DNA from: Hoylesella timonensis S9-PR14
GTDB taxonomy: Bacteria > Bacteroidota > Bacteroidia > Bacteroidales > Bacteroidaceae
Direction: 5' to 3'
NCBI RefSeq assembly: GCF_000762405.1
Contig: NZ_JRPQ01000062.1
Coordinates: 1 to 42,368 of the forward strand
Length of the DNA stretch: 42,368 nucleotides
The position numbers and the translations under genes are program-made. The notes under the pieces were generated by a model. It made no database searches and had not been told where the DNA came from. It saw only the letters and a list, made by a program, of their open reading frames with translations. This document shows, piece after piece, positions 24,232 to 32,119 of the stretch (within the stretch, counting starts at the first letter, position 1; each line of letters opens with the position of its first letter).

Positions 24232-24374
24232 TAAGCGGCTGTAGAATGTACTTATATGATATTCGTATTTGACATGTAAAATCTGTGAAAATCCGCAATA
24301 CAAACAAATGAACGATGGTATGACTAATTAGGGTCTGCTCAATAATGCCAACCCATGATTGTTGTACCATCAGT

Positions 24375-24701
24375 TTATTCAGTTGTGTCTTTATCCATAA
24401 CAACAATAACTTTCGTAGAACGATCGACTTTAATTGTCTGACTATGATCTATAAATCCTTTTTTGGAAAAACTAAATTTTGTGTCTATACCTCGGCTTGT
24501 TGTAGGTAGCATTATCATATACCTAAATCTTCCTAACGAATCTGTACGCATACGAAAATTCATCAGATCGTCTGAAATTAAAACACTATCTAAAGGAACA
24601 TTATTACTATCTGTTACAAGACCTTCTAAACTTTTTACACTCTCACATGAGCATAAAAAAGAAGCAAAGACTATGGTGATCAATGTATCATGTATTTTCA
24701 T
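24375..24701 (-). CDS. Small lipoprotein with carboxypeptidase-regulatory-like domain
   Basis: 108 residues. Signal peptide with lipobox LCSC, then one Ig-like domain (LEGLVTDSNNVPLDSVLISDDLMNFRMRTDSLGRFRYMIMLP), the pattern of carboxypeptidase D regulatory-like domains that also open SusC proteins. It is probably an envelope lipoprotein. It stands alone on the minus strand after pyrD's direction of reading; no operon partner is seen. Confidence 0.75.
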   Translation of the reverse strand: MKIHDTLITIVFASFLCSCESVKSLEGLVTDSNNVPLDSVLISDDLMNFRMRTDSLGRFRYMIMLPTTSRGIDTKFSFSKKGFIDHSQTIKVDRSTKVIVVMDKDTTE

Positions 24702-24766
24702 AGAAAATGTTTTTTAGAGCCTATGTGGATTCAGCAGATTAACGAGATGTGCAACATTAAGCTGGG

Positions 24767-25678
24767 TCAATCGTCCAATGCGCCAATAATTTCGGTTACA
24801 GAAGCACAACCATGCTGCTCCAGCCATTGGTTAATACCATCACGGACCTGAAGGGTTATGGTGGGATCAACAAAATTAGCTGTGCCTATCTGTATGGCTG
24901 TTGCGCCCGCCATCATAAATGCAATGGCATCTTCTGCTGATGAAATACCTCCCAGTCCAATGACAGGAATCTTGACTGCTTTTGCCACTTGCCATACCAT
25001 TCGCAAAGCTACTGGCTTCACAGCAGGACCGCTAAGTCCTCCTGTCGCAATACTAAGAACTGGTTTGCGACGCTCAATATCAATCGCCATACCCATGAGG
25101 GTATTGATTAAGGAAACGCTATCGGCTCCTTCAGCCTCACAAGCCATTGCAATATCCGCAATATTGGTAACATTGGGCGACAACTTAACAATGAGTGTCT
25201 TGTGGTAAGCCTGTCGAACAGCCTTTACAACACTGGCGGCACCAGCACATGTCACACCAAAAGCCATTCCTCCAGCCTTTACATTGGGACAGGAAATGTT
25301 CAGCTCGATGGCAGGAATCTTATCCAACTCGTCAATGCGAGCAGCACAGGCAGCATAATCATCGGGTGTGTTTCCACTCACATTGACCAACATGTGGGTA
25401 TCAATGTCCTTTATCTTTGGATAGATTTCACGGCAAAAATAATCCACTCCCTTATTCTGAAGCCCCACACAATTCAACATGCCAAAAGGTGTCTCTGCCA
25501 TTCGTGGGTAGGGATTTCCCTCCCGATGATGAAGCGTTGTACCTTTCACAATGATGCCACCAAGCTGTTCTAAAGGCACCAGATCAGCATACTCTAATCC
25601 ATATCCGAATGTACCCGAAGCGGTAAGAATAGGATTTTTGAAGTCAATATCATTTATTTTTACATTTAGAGTGGCCAT
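24767..25678 (-). CDS. pyrD: Dihydroorotate dehydrogenase B, catalytic subunit
   Basis: 303 residues of class 1B dihydroorotate dehydrogenase, which oxidises dihydroorotate to orotate in pyrimidine synthesis and passes electrons to PyrK. FMN barrel motifs: [49 protein letters not shown] (with the active-site Cys), [12 protein letters not shown], and the C-terminal [15 protein letters not shown] and [11 protein letters not shown] phosphate-binding strands. It overlaps the pyrK end by 13 nt, the usual pyrK-pyrD order. Cytoplasmic. Confidence 0.95.
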   Translation of the reverse strand: MATLNVKINDIDFKNPILTASGTFGYGLEYADLVPLEQLGGIIVKGTTLHHREGNPYPRMAETPFGMLNCVGLQNKGVDYFCREIYPKIKDIDTHMLVNVSGNTPDDYAACAARIDELDKIPAIELNISCPNVKAGGMAFGVTCAGAASVVKAVRQAYHKTLIVKLSPNVTNIADIAMACEAEGADSVSLINTLMGMAIDIERRKPVLSIATGGLSGPAVKPVALRMVWQVAKAVKIPVIGLGGISSAEDAIAFMMAGATAIQIGTANFVDPTITLQVRDGINQWLEQHGCASVTEIIGALDD

Positions 25679-26442
25679 AACAACTTCTTTATATTTAACA
25701 CAGGACCTTTTTTACACACACAAATATGCCCTTCTGTAGTGTTCTCCACACAGCATAGACAGGCACCTAATCCACAAGCCATATCATTTTCAAGGGATAC
25801 TTCACACGTTATATTTTCTCTTTTGGCATAACGAGCAACAGAGAGCATCATGGGCTTGGGACCACAAGTCGCAATACGGTCAAAACGTTTTTGACGAAGA
25901 ATAGAGTGTCCAGTAACGAAGCCAGACTCGCCTTCCGAGCCATCTTCGGTAGTGAGATACAACTCGCCATACTTTCTAAACATGTCTTTCTCGAGGAGTT
26001 CGCTTGATGTTCTTGCCCCTAAGAGGAAGGTTGGCTGCGCTCCCATTTCAGCTATTCGCCTACCTAAGAAGAGAAGAGGAGCAGTACCAACACCGCCACC
26101 AATTAACAGACAGTTTTCTTTGGGACTGGAAGGCATGGTAAAGCCATTGCCCAATGGGTACAAGCAGTTAACTCGTTCACCGGGTTGTAAGCGCACTAAC
26201 TGTCGAGTTCCCTCACCAACCGCCGCAATTAGCAGCAATAGCTCATTCTTTTCGTAATCTACCATATTGATTGAAATGGGACGCCGCAAATAGGTAGAGG
26301 GGGAATGGTCCACTTTTACCTGTACAAACTGCCCTGGCACCATCTCTGGAAGCTGCGAAGATGACCGTAGGCGCATTAACCAATGTCTGCTACTTAATTG
26401 CTCGAGAGAATGAACAAGCAAGTCCTCACAAATTTTCTTCAT
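25666..26442 (-). CDS. pyrK: Dihydroorotate dehydrogenase B, electron-transfer subunit
   Basis: 258 residues. The FAD site is RRPISINMV (53-61), the NAD region is [19 protein letters not shown] (112-130), and the 2Fe-2S ligands are C223, C228, C231 and C243 (C-x4-C-x2-C-x11-C). It transfers electrons from PyrD to NAD. The start at 26442 was chosen because the domain begins there; an upstream frame lies in the untranslated leader. The leader is about 127 nt from the promoter at 26575-26606 and carries an 18-nt perfect palindrome touching the ATG, which could limit translation. Confidence 0.93.
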   Translation of the reverse strand: MKKICEDLLVHSLEQLSSRHWLMRLRSSSQLPEMVPGQFVQVKVDHSPSTYLRRPISINMVDYEKNELLLLIAAVGEGTRQLVRLQPGERVNCLYPLGNGFTMPSSPKENCLLIGGGVGTAPLLFLGRRIAEMGAQPTFLLGARTSSELLEKDMFRKYGELYLTTEDGSEGESGFVTGHSILRQKRFDRIATCGPKPMMLSVARYAKRENITCEVSLENDMACGLGACLCCVENTTEGHICVCKKGPVLNIKKLLWPL

Positions 26443-26460
26443 CAAATAAAGCTTTATTTG
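26443..26460. promoter_or_regulatory. Perfect palindrome at the pyrK start codon
   Basis: CAAATAAAGCTTTATTTG is an 18-nt perfect palindrome directly before the pyrK ATG. In RNA it could fold and hide the start region; in DNA it could bind a dimer. Confidence 0.55.
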
Positions 26461-26574
26461 TATATATAAATATGTGTACAAGCATCACCAAAGTTTCAAA
26501 GCAGATTGGCACTAAAAGAAGTATTCATTCGTTACGCCTTTCAAACCTTAAGTGCTGCACTTCTTAAATCGATA

Positions 26575-26606
26575 CAAAGGTAACATAATTTACGAGGTTT
26601 GGCAAA
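26575..26606 (-). promoter_or_regulatory. Promoter of pyrK-pyrD
   Basis: Minus-strand TTTG (26606-26603), 20-nt spacer, TACCTTTG (26582-26575): full consensus. Start near 26569. Confidence 0.75.
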
Positions 26607-26703
26607 CGAAGAAACTAAAATAATGCCCCCGTCAATGAAGAGATTGCAACGTAAGAACCATTAAATAAGGAAGCATAACAGTTGAGAAAAAAAATTGCAC
26701 ACT

Positions 26704-27180
26704 TTACTTTTTAGGTACAAAAGTCTCCCAAGTTTGGTCATCATAAAATATTCTGATTTCAGTAATCTTTCGTTCTTTTTTGTCAAGAAAATTCAAATTT
26801 ATTTGTTGAGATGAAGAAGCAGGATTTGTACTCATAGGAGGTACTGATGCAACTTGTCTCGTAGAAGGGTGGGTATCTATAGAAGAAGTGTCATCAAAAT
26901 CTAAAGTTGGTTGTAATTGAGTAGTGACATTTGAGTTCTTTAGCTCATCATGAGAATCGCCATCTAGAAACATTGAACCTTTTCCATACATCAACCAATC
27001 CAAATTTATAGAAGGAAATTTACTTTTAATGGCATCAATATGATTAAGTGTTGGTTTGGTTCGATCATTAAAAATACTACTTAATGAGGCAGGGGATATA
27101 TCTAACACCTCAGCAAAACTTTGTTGATTCATGTGCTGAGCCAACATTAATTGCCTAATTCTATCCTTCATTTCGTCCAT
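26704..27180 (-). CDS. XRE-family HTH regulator
   Basis: 158 residues. The N-terminal domain (about 1-62) is a helix-turn-helix: MLAQHMNQQSFAEVLDISPASLSSIFNDRTKPTLNHIDAI, then INLDWLMYGKG, the usual end of such domains in Bacteroidetes. A low-complexity Ser/Thr/Asn linker follows and a short C-terminal strand region (KKERKITEIRIFYDDQTWETFVPKK). The start at 27180 lies below the TACCTTTG promoter; frames opening earlier would begin upstream of the transcription start. Target genes unknown. No partner toxin or phage gene is adjacent. Confidence 0.82.
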   Translation of the reverse strand: MDEMKDRIRQLMLAQHMNQQSFAEVLDISPASLSSIFNDRTKPTLNHIDAIKSKFPSINLDWLMYGKGSMFLDGDSHDELKNSNVTTQLQPTLDFDDTSSIDTHPSTRQVASVPPMSTNPASSSQQINLNFLDKKERKITEIRIFYDDQTWETFVPKK

Positions 27181-27224
27181 AAGCTTGCTTTTAGAGGTTA
27201 ATTCACTAATTTTCGTTGATTTTA

Positions 27225-27232
27225 CAAAGGTA
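27225..27232 (-). promoter_or_regulatory. -7 promoter element of the XRE regulator gene
   Basis: Minus-strand TACCTTTG, about 45 nt from the chosen ATG. The -33 match is weak. Confidence 0.5.
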
Positions 27233-27258
27233 AACATTAAATTGGACATATAATTCAT

Positions 27259-27942
27259 TTTCGTAAATTATTTTCAAACAACAAATTCATTTATATAAAT
27301 ATAAATTGTTTGTGTTTGTAAATCAAAAAGCCCCGCTAGTATTTGAAGTTTTAATTTATAAACATAAACCGCTCTTTTCGCAATATAACTTTGTATAGCG
27401 TAAAAATGCTAATAACTGATTACATTTCACTTACGTGTTACTTTTCATTGTTTCTTACAGAGTTTCTAATGTATTTTATCAATTTATGTACCTATTCACC
27501 GTAAAAGGCTTGATATAATACATGTAAGTTATTGGTTGTCATAGTAAAATGTGTAATTGTATTGTACGTATAATTATGAATATATGAAACTAAATCTATA
27601 TATTTACATATTCGAATTTATACAATAAACTACTTTTTATTTAGAATATAGAAACATAAATCAACAAAACGATAAAATAAAATATACGTTTTTATAATTT
27701 AGAATACAAAAATACAGAAACGAAAACTATAATAAACGTTAATAAGAAATCGTGAGCATAAAATTAGTGCTTATTTTCTCATAACTCTCATATTCTGGAC
27801 CATCCCTTAAGTTGCTCTTAAATTTGCGAATTTTGAGCATACTAAAAACACTTAAAGTCTTATTACATCGGGCTTTAAGGGCAAAAATAGCGAAAAAGAA
27901 AAGTTTGATTATAGAGAAAAAGTAACGAAAAAAGTATGTTTA
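27259..27942. other. Long AT-rich gap without genes
   Basis: 684 nt with no reading frame of note and very low G+C. It lies between the start of the XRE gene and the end of holA. Only the holA terminator (27851-27879) and poor promoter-like motifs (TAAATTTG near 27818) are visible. Confidence 0.6.
27851..27879 (-). terminator. Terminator of holA
   Basis: On the minus strand CTTAAAG (27879-27873) pairs with CTTTAAG (27857-27851), then TGTTTTTAG follows. It lies about 65 nt after the holA stop. Confidence 0.6.
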
Positions 27943-28971
27943 TCAGTGCAAAATGAAGAAAATAAGCTCTTTCATCAGGTCTCCCGTTGACGTATTTGGG
28001 TTGTTGATACCCTTAGATTTGGCATCAATCTCTCTAAACTTAGAAATAATCTGCATGGTTTTCTTACCTGAGTAATTTCTCATTCCACTCATATAATCAC
28101 GAGCAGCCCATCCCCCTCTCAACTCTAAATATTGAGCCACGGCATTATCTGTTTTAGACGGAGCATAATAAGCAATCATCAGATTTTGGAAATAATTAAA
28201 AAGTAAAGGAAGAAAGGAATAGATAGATCCTGCCTTTGGATTATTGTCAAAATATTTGATAATTTGATTTGCCTTAAAAATATCACGATTTATCAAAGCA
28301 GCTCTCAATTCAAAAGCATTAAAATCTTTGCTCACTCCTATTTGCTTTTCAATTAAAGTAGGATCAATCTCTCGAACATTTTCAGGAAGAGATATAAGAA
28401 CTTTTTCTAAAACAGAAATGAGACGATTTAAGTCAGCGCCCACATGATCTGCTATCATAACACTCGACTTAAAGTCAATAGCAATATTTTTATTCTTTAG
28501 ATAAGAGAGTATAAAGTTGGGGAGATCACTCTCACGCATCTTTTTACTTTCAAAAACGATTCCTAAGGCATCTGCTTTTTTTATAAGTCGCTTACGACTA
28601 TCAATAGTACCATTTTTATGACATAGCACCAAGATAGTAGAACGAACAGGATTTTCGAGATATTTAGCAATCAGCTCCGTATCTTTTAAATTCTGTGCCT
28701 CTTTCACAATGACTACACGATAATCAGCCATCATGGGGTAACCTTTTGAAAGATCTATAATTTGTGCAGCGTTGACATCTGCTCCAAATATAATATTTTG
28801 ATTAAAATCTCTCTGTTCTGGTTGTAGAACATGCTCAGCAATGTAGTTCGCAATTTTATCAATATAATATGACTCATCACCCATTAATATATATATAGGT
28901 GAAAAATGACGAGCTTTTAATTCTCGCATTATTGACTCGTATGTGACTCCAGCTTTTGGCATGTCATTCAT
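27943..28971 (-). CDS. holA: DNA polymerase III subunit delta
   Basis: 342 residues. HolA is the delta subunit of the clamp loader and opens the beta clamp during replication. The N-terminal motif SPIYILMGDESYYIDKIANYI matches the start of the family, followed by VIVKEAQNL, and helical domains with VGADLNRLISVLEKVL and RNYSGKKTMQIISKFREIDAKSKG. It lacks a full Walker A, as delta subunits do. Divergent from the nuclease-domain gene at 29121 across about 150 nt. Start at 28971 is the usual length for the family. Confidence 0.92.
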   Translation of the reverse strand: MNDMPKAGVTYESIMRELKARHFSPIYILMGDESYYIDKIANYIAEHVLQPEQRDFNQNIIFGADVNAAQIIDLSKGYPMMADYRVVIVKEAQNLKDTELIAKYLENPVRSTILVLCHKNGTIDSRKRLIKKADALGIVFESKKMRESDLPNFILSYLKNKNIAIDFKSSVMIADHVGADLNRLISVLEKVLISLPENVREIDPTLIEKQIGVSKDFNAFELRAALINRDIFKANQIIKYFDNNPKAGSIYSFLPLLFNYFQNLMIAYYAPSKTDNAVAQYLELRGGWAARDYMSGMRNYSGKKTMQIISKFREIDAKSKGINNPNTSTGDLMKELIFFILH

Positions 28972-29120
28972 AAAAGAATGAAAAAGAGATACAAGTTCAG
29001 CAGAATTTATTTTTGAAAACGTCTCAAGTAATCACCTGAAAAATGTTCACAAAGTTCTTACTAATCTCTTTTACCTTCTTCTTTTTTATTAACTTTGTAT
29101 TTGAATGCAAAATTACTAAA

Positions 29121-29570
29121 ATGTTTCGATTAAACCTACCCCAATACCAAATAAAATTAGGGGGTACAAAGGACAAGCCCACTATTTTTGATATTCTTCG
29201 AAGAAGATATGTAGCACTCACTCCAGAGGAATGGGTTAGGCAGCATTTTATTCATTATCTCATCGAACACAAAAATTATCCAATGTCGCTTTTAGCAAAT
29301 GAGATTTCGTTAAAGATATCTGATAAGACCTTGCGCGTTGACAGCATCTTATACGATCTTACATTAAAACCCAGAATGATTATTGAATATAAAGCGCCCC
29401 ATATCCCCATTACACAGAAAGTTTTTGACCAAATCTCAACCTATAATTTCTTACTTCATGTCGATTATTTAATTGTTAGCAATGGTATTGAAAGCTATTG
29501 CTGCAAGATGAATTATGAAGATAAAAATTATATGTATTTGGATAGCATCCCTAACTATCAAGATCTTTAA
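29121..29570 (+). CDS. Stand-alone HsdR N-terminal-type nuclease domain protein
   Basis: 149 residues matching the type I restriction enzyme R protein N-terminal family (PF13588-like). The PD-(D/E)xK site is visible: D74 in LRVDSILYD, then E89-Y-K91 in RMIIEYKAP, with QISTYNF after it. No helicase, specificity or methylase gene is adjacent, so it is not a restriction system by itself. In Bacteroidetes such short proteins are common next to holA; I recall this as a conserved neighbour. The start at 29121 follows a TAACTTTG (29090-29097); an earlier frame gives a hydrophobic N-terminus that is likely untranslated. Confidence 0.85.
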   Translation: MFRLNLPQYQIKLGGTKDKPTIFDILRRRYVALTPEEWVRQHFIHYLIEHKNYPMSLLANEISLKISDKTLRVDSILYDLTLKPRMIIEYKAPHIPITQKVFDQISTYNFLLHVDYLIVSNGIESYCCKMNYEDKNYMYLDSIPNYQDL

Positions 29571-29591
29571 TAATAATCACAGATGCTCAGC

Positions 29592-29611
29592 TTTTTTTTT
29601 ACGTACATTTG
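29592..29611 (+). promoter_or_regulatory. Possible sialidase promoter with a T9 run
   Basis: A run of nine T (29592-29600) stands just before TACATTTG (29604-29611), about 72 nt from the sialidase ATG. No good -33 is seen; the T run could also be part of the preceding terminator. Confidence 0.4.
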
Positions 29612-29683
29612 TAAACAAGAAGTAAAACTCTTATAGACAACTCAATACATGATTTTATTATATAACAAAAAACACCAATACTT

Positions 29684-30922
29684 ATGAAAATTTTTAGATT
29701 GATATCTTTTTTATGGTTACTTTCAACTGGTCTTGTTGTGCAAGCCTCAAACAACCTGCATCACCAACAATTGCTATTTGAAACTGATTCAGTCAATAAA
29801 ATCCCATATCGCATTCCTGCCATTGCACAATGCAGAAATGGAAACTTGATTGCTGTTTCTGATTTCCGCTATTGTGGTTCTGATATTGGTTATGGTGCAG
29901 TAGACTTAGTGTACCGCATCAGTAAAGATAATGGCAATACTTGGTCACCTATTTCCAAACTTGCCGACGGACACGGCAATGAAAATCGCATTCAGTGGGA
30001 TTACGCTTTTGGCGATTGTGGTTTGGTAGCCAACCGCACCAACAGCGAGGTATTGGCTGTTTGCGTAGCAGGCAAAACGGTTTACTTTCAGGGCAAGCGT
30101 GATAATCCTAACAGAGTGGCAGTGTTTCGCAGTAATGACAATGGAAAGACTTGGGACAAAGGACACGAGATTACAGAGCAGATTTATCGACTATTTGATG
30201 GTCGCAAGCAAGGTCCAATTCAATCTTTGTTCTTTACCTCAGGCAGAATCCATCAAAGCAGATACGTCAAAGTAGGCAAATATTATCGCTTGTACTCAGG
30301 TCTTTGCACGCTCTCGGGCAATTTCATCGTTTATAGCGATGACTTTGGACATCAGTGGAAAGTTCTTGGTAATATCGACGAATCTCCCTGCAAAGATGGT
30401 GATGAAGTGAAATGTGAAGAGCTTCCCGATGGTAGTCTTATTCTAAGCTCACGCGCAGAAGGCAGAATGTTCAACATCTTTACCTTTACCAATATCAAAA
30501 AAGGAGAAGGTCATTGGGACAGCCGACAAACGACACCCGATATGGCTCATATCAAGAACCAATGCAACGGGGAAATATTGGTTTTACCAGTCGTACGTAA
30601 ATCAGATGGTCAGGAAACATATTTAGCTCTTCAATCAGTACCTTTTGGACCACAACGCACGAATGTGGGTATCTTTTACAAAGAAATTGGAAAGAAACAC
30701 CTATCAGCTCTCGAGTTTGCATCCCATTGGAAAAGAGGGATGTTGGTTCATCATGGACCTTCATCTTATTCCACTATGATAGCTCAAAAGGACGGACGAA
30801 TAGGATTCTTGTGTGAAGTTGGACAAAAAAACAATCACATTTCCTATCAATCGCTTGACGTGGAAGAGATCACCAATAACGAATTTGTGCTTTCTAAGAA
30901 ACGCTTCAAGAAGGGCTACTAA
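29684..30922 (+). CDS. nanH: Exported sialidase
   Basis: 412 residues. Signal peptide ending near VVQASN. Catalytic features: YRIP (42-45) with the first Arg of the triad; three Asp boxes SKDNGNTW (80-87), SNDNGKTW (150-157), SDDFGHQW (218-225); later FRYC, SRAEGRMFNIF (probable Glu and Arg region) and a YSTM segment near the C-terminus that likely holds the Tyr nucleophile. It removes terminal sialic acid from host glycoconjugates. It is shorter than many Bacteroidetes sialidases and lacks an obvious N-terminal lectin-like domain. A poly-T run and TACATTTG (29604-29611) precede it. Not obviously in an operon with sialic acid genes. Confidence 0.9.
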   Translation: MKIFRLISFLWLLSTGLVVQASNNLHHQQLLFETDSVNKIPYRIPAIAQCRNGNLIAVSDFRYCGSDIGYGAVDLVYRISKDNGNTWSPISKLADGHGNENRIQWDYAFGDCGLVANRTNSEVLAVCVAGKTVYFQGKRDNPNRVAVFRSNDNGKTWDKGHEITEQIYRLFDGRKQGPIQSLFFTSGRIHQSRYVKVGKYYRLYSGLCTLSGNFIVYSDDFGHQWKVLGNIDESPCKDGDEVKCEELPDGSLILSSRAEGRMFNIFTFTNIKKGEGHWDSRQTTPDMAHIKNQCNGEILVLPVVRKSDGQETYLALQSVPFGPQRTNVGIFYKEIGKKHLSALEFASHWKRGMLVHHGPSSYSTMIAQKDGRIGFLCEVGQKNNHISYQSLDVEEITNNEFVLSKKRFKKGY

Positions 30923-30927
30923 CTCAT

Positions 30928-30954
30928 ATAGCTGAATGAAATACATTCAGCTAT
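30928..30954 (+). terminator. Hairpin after the sialidase gene
   Basis: ATAGCTGAATG (30928-30938) pairs perfectly with CATTCAGCTAT (30944-30954) across AAATA. No T run follows, so termination is uncertain; it may only protect the 3' end. Confidence 0.55.
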
Positions 30955-30990
30955 GAAGACAAAACTAAAAACACATTATACAATAGATAT

Positions 30991-31806
30991 ATGGCAGCAG
31001 GAAAATGGATTGGCGGACTATTTGGATTTTTACAAGGTGGTGCTCTCGGAGCTTTGGCAGGGTTCGCTTTAGGATGGCTTTTTGACAATGAAATAGATGC
31101 CGTTAACGAACCTTATCAAAATCGTGAGCATGGACAAACACAGTCTCACGCCAACCAACGAGGTAGCCAATGGCAGCGCGTGCAAGCAGAACGCCAACGC
31201 AATTCTTTCCTCTTTTCGTTTTTAGCACTCGCCTCCTATATCATTCGGGCTGACGGAAAGGTGATGCACTCGGAAATGGAATTGCTACGAAACTTCCTAC
31301 GTCAAAACTTTGGAGCTATCGCTGTAAAGCAAGGAGAGGAAATTATTCTGAAACTTTTTGAACAACAAAAGCAAATGGGGTGGCAACGATTCCAATCCAC
31401 TATCCAACAGGCATGCTTCGAAATACGTAGCCAAATGGCTTACCCAGAGCGTCTACAACTGCTCAATTTCTTGGTCATCATGGCACAAGTGGACGGGCAT
31501 GTTGTGACCGAAGAAATCAATGTGCTCAAGGAAGTTGCCATCAATTTGGAACTTTCTGCCACCGATGTAGACTCAATGCTCAACCTCAAAGACAGTTCTT
31601 CCAGTCTGGAAGCTGCTTACCGCGTGTTGGGTGTTTCTCCTTCTGCGTCCAACGAGGAGGTAAAGAATGCGTATCGACAAATGGCTCTGAAGCATCATCC
31701 CGACAAGGTGTCTACTTTAGGGGACGATGTTCGCAAGGCTGCGCAAAAGAAATTTCAAGAAATTAACAATGCAAAAGACCTCATCTACAAAGCCCGCGGC
31801 ATATAG
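30991..31806 (+). CDS. TerB/J-domain co-chaperone (DjlA-like)
   Basis: 271 residues. A Gly-rich N-terminal hydrophobic segment (GKWIGGLFGFLQGGALGALAGFALGWL) anchors it, then a TerB-like helical domain (about 65-190; IIRADGKVMHSEMELLRNFLRQNFG, VDGHVVTEEINVL) and a C-terminal J domain (about 205-271) with AYRVLGVSPSASNEEVKNAYR and the HPD signature in KHHPDKV. It probably recruits DnaK at the membrane. Start is well placed 68 nt after the sialidase gene. Confidence 0.9.
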   Translation: MAAGKWIGGLFGFLQGGALGALAGFALGWLFDNEIDAVNEPYQNREHGQTQSHANQRGSQWQRVQAERQRNSFLFSFLALASYIIRADGKVMHSEMELLRNFLRQNFGAIAVKQGEEIILKLFEQQKQMGWQRFQSTIQQACFEIRSQMAYPERLQLLNFLVIMAQVDGHVVTEEINVLKEVAINLELSATDVDSMLNLKDSSSSLEAAYRVLGVSPSASNEEVKNAYRQMALKHHPDKVSTLGDDVRKAAQKKFQEINNAKDLIYKARGI

Positions 31807-32119
31807 CCAAACATCCCCTTAGCACATCAACGGCATCCGCAGCAGCTTCGTGACCTGACATGGTAAGGGCAGAAGCGGTAGAAACAGGAGCGATAAAACC
31901 TACTGCGTTTATTTATTTTTAGTGAATATTTTATAATTCATGTTAATTTTTGAGGGGGGGGGTAAGATTGCGTCATCTAAGTTCATTATCTTTGTCATCG
32001 TTAAAATCAGGGTGGGTTTTATAAATTACCACCCCATGACATTCAATTAATGAAGGGTTACGCCCTGTTAAACCTTAACAAGGCTAATTTATAGGATCCG
32101 CCTAAAATTTAATATCGAC
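31807..32119. promoter_or_regulatory. Regulatory region in front of susC
   Basis: No gene. It holds a G9 tract (31954-31962), a -7-like TATCTTTG (31987-31994), a hairpin GGGTGG (32010-32015) with CCACCC (32029-32034), and GGGTTACGCCC-type short stems in the leader before the susC ATG at 32120. Leader about 119 nt. Confidence 0.6.
31954..31962 (+). repeat. Poly-G tract (nine G) upstream of the susC promoter
   Basis: Nine consecutive G end 24 nt before TATCTTTG. Such runs vary in length by slipped pairing in other bacteria. -33 is poor here, so spacing between the tract and the -7 may matter. Confidence 0.7.

Noticed and set aside
26704..27180. Toxin-antitoxin or prophage module
   Set aside because: The XRE-type gene stands alone; no toxin, integrase or phage structural gene is adjacent.
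29121..29570. Type I restriction system
   Set aside because: Only the N-terminal nuclease-type domain is present; no helicase, methylase or specificity gene nearby.
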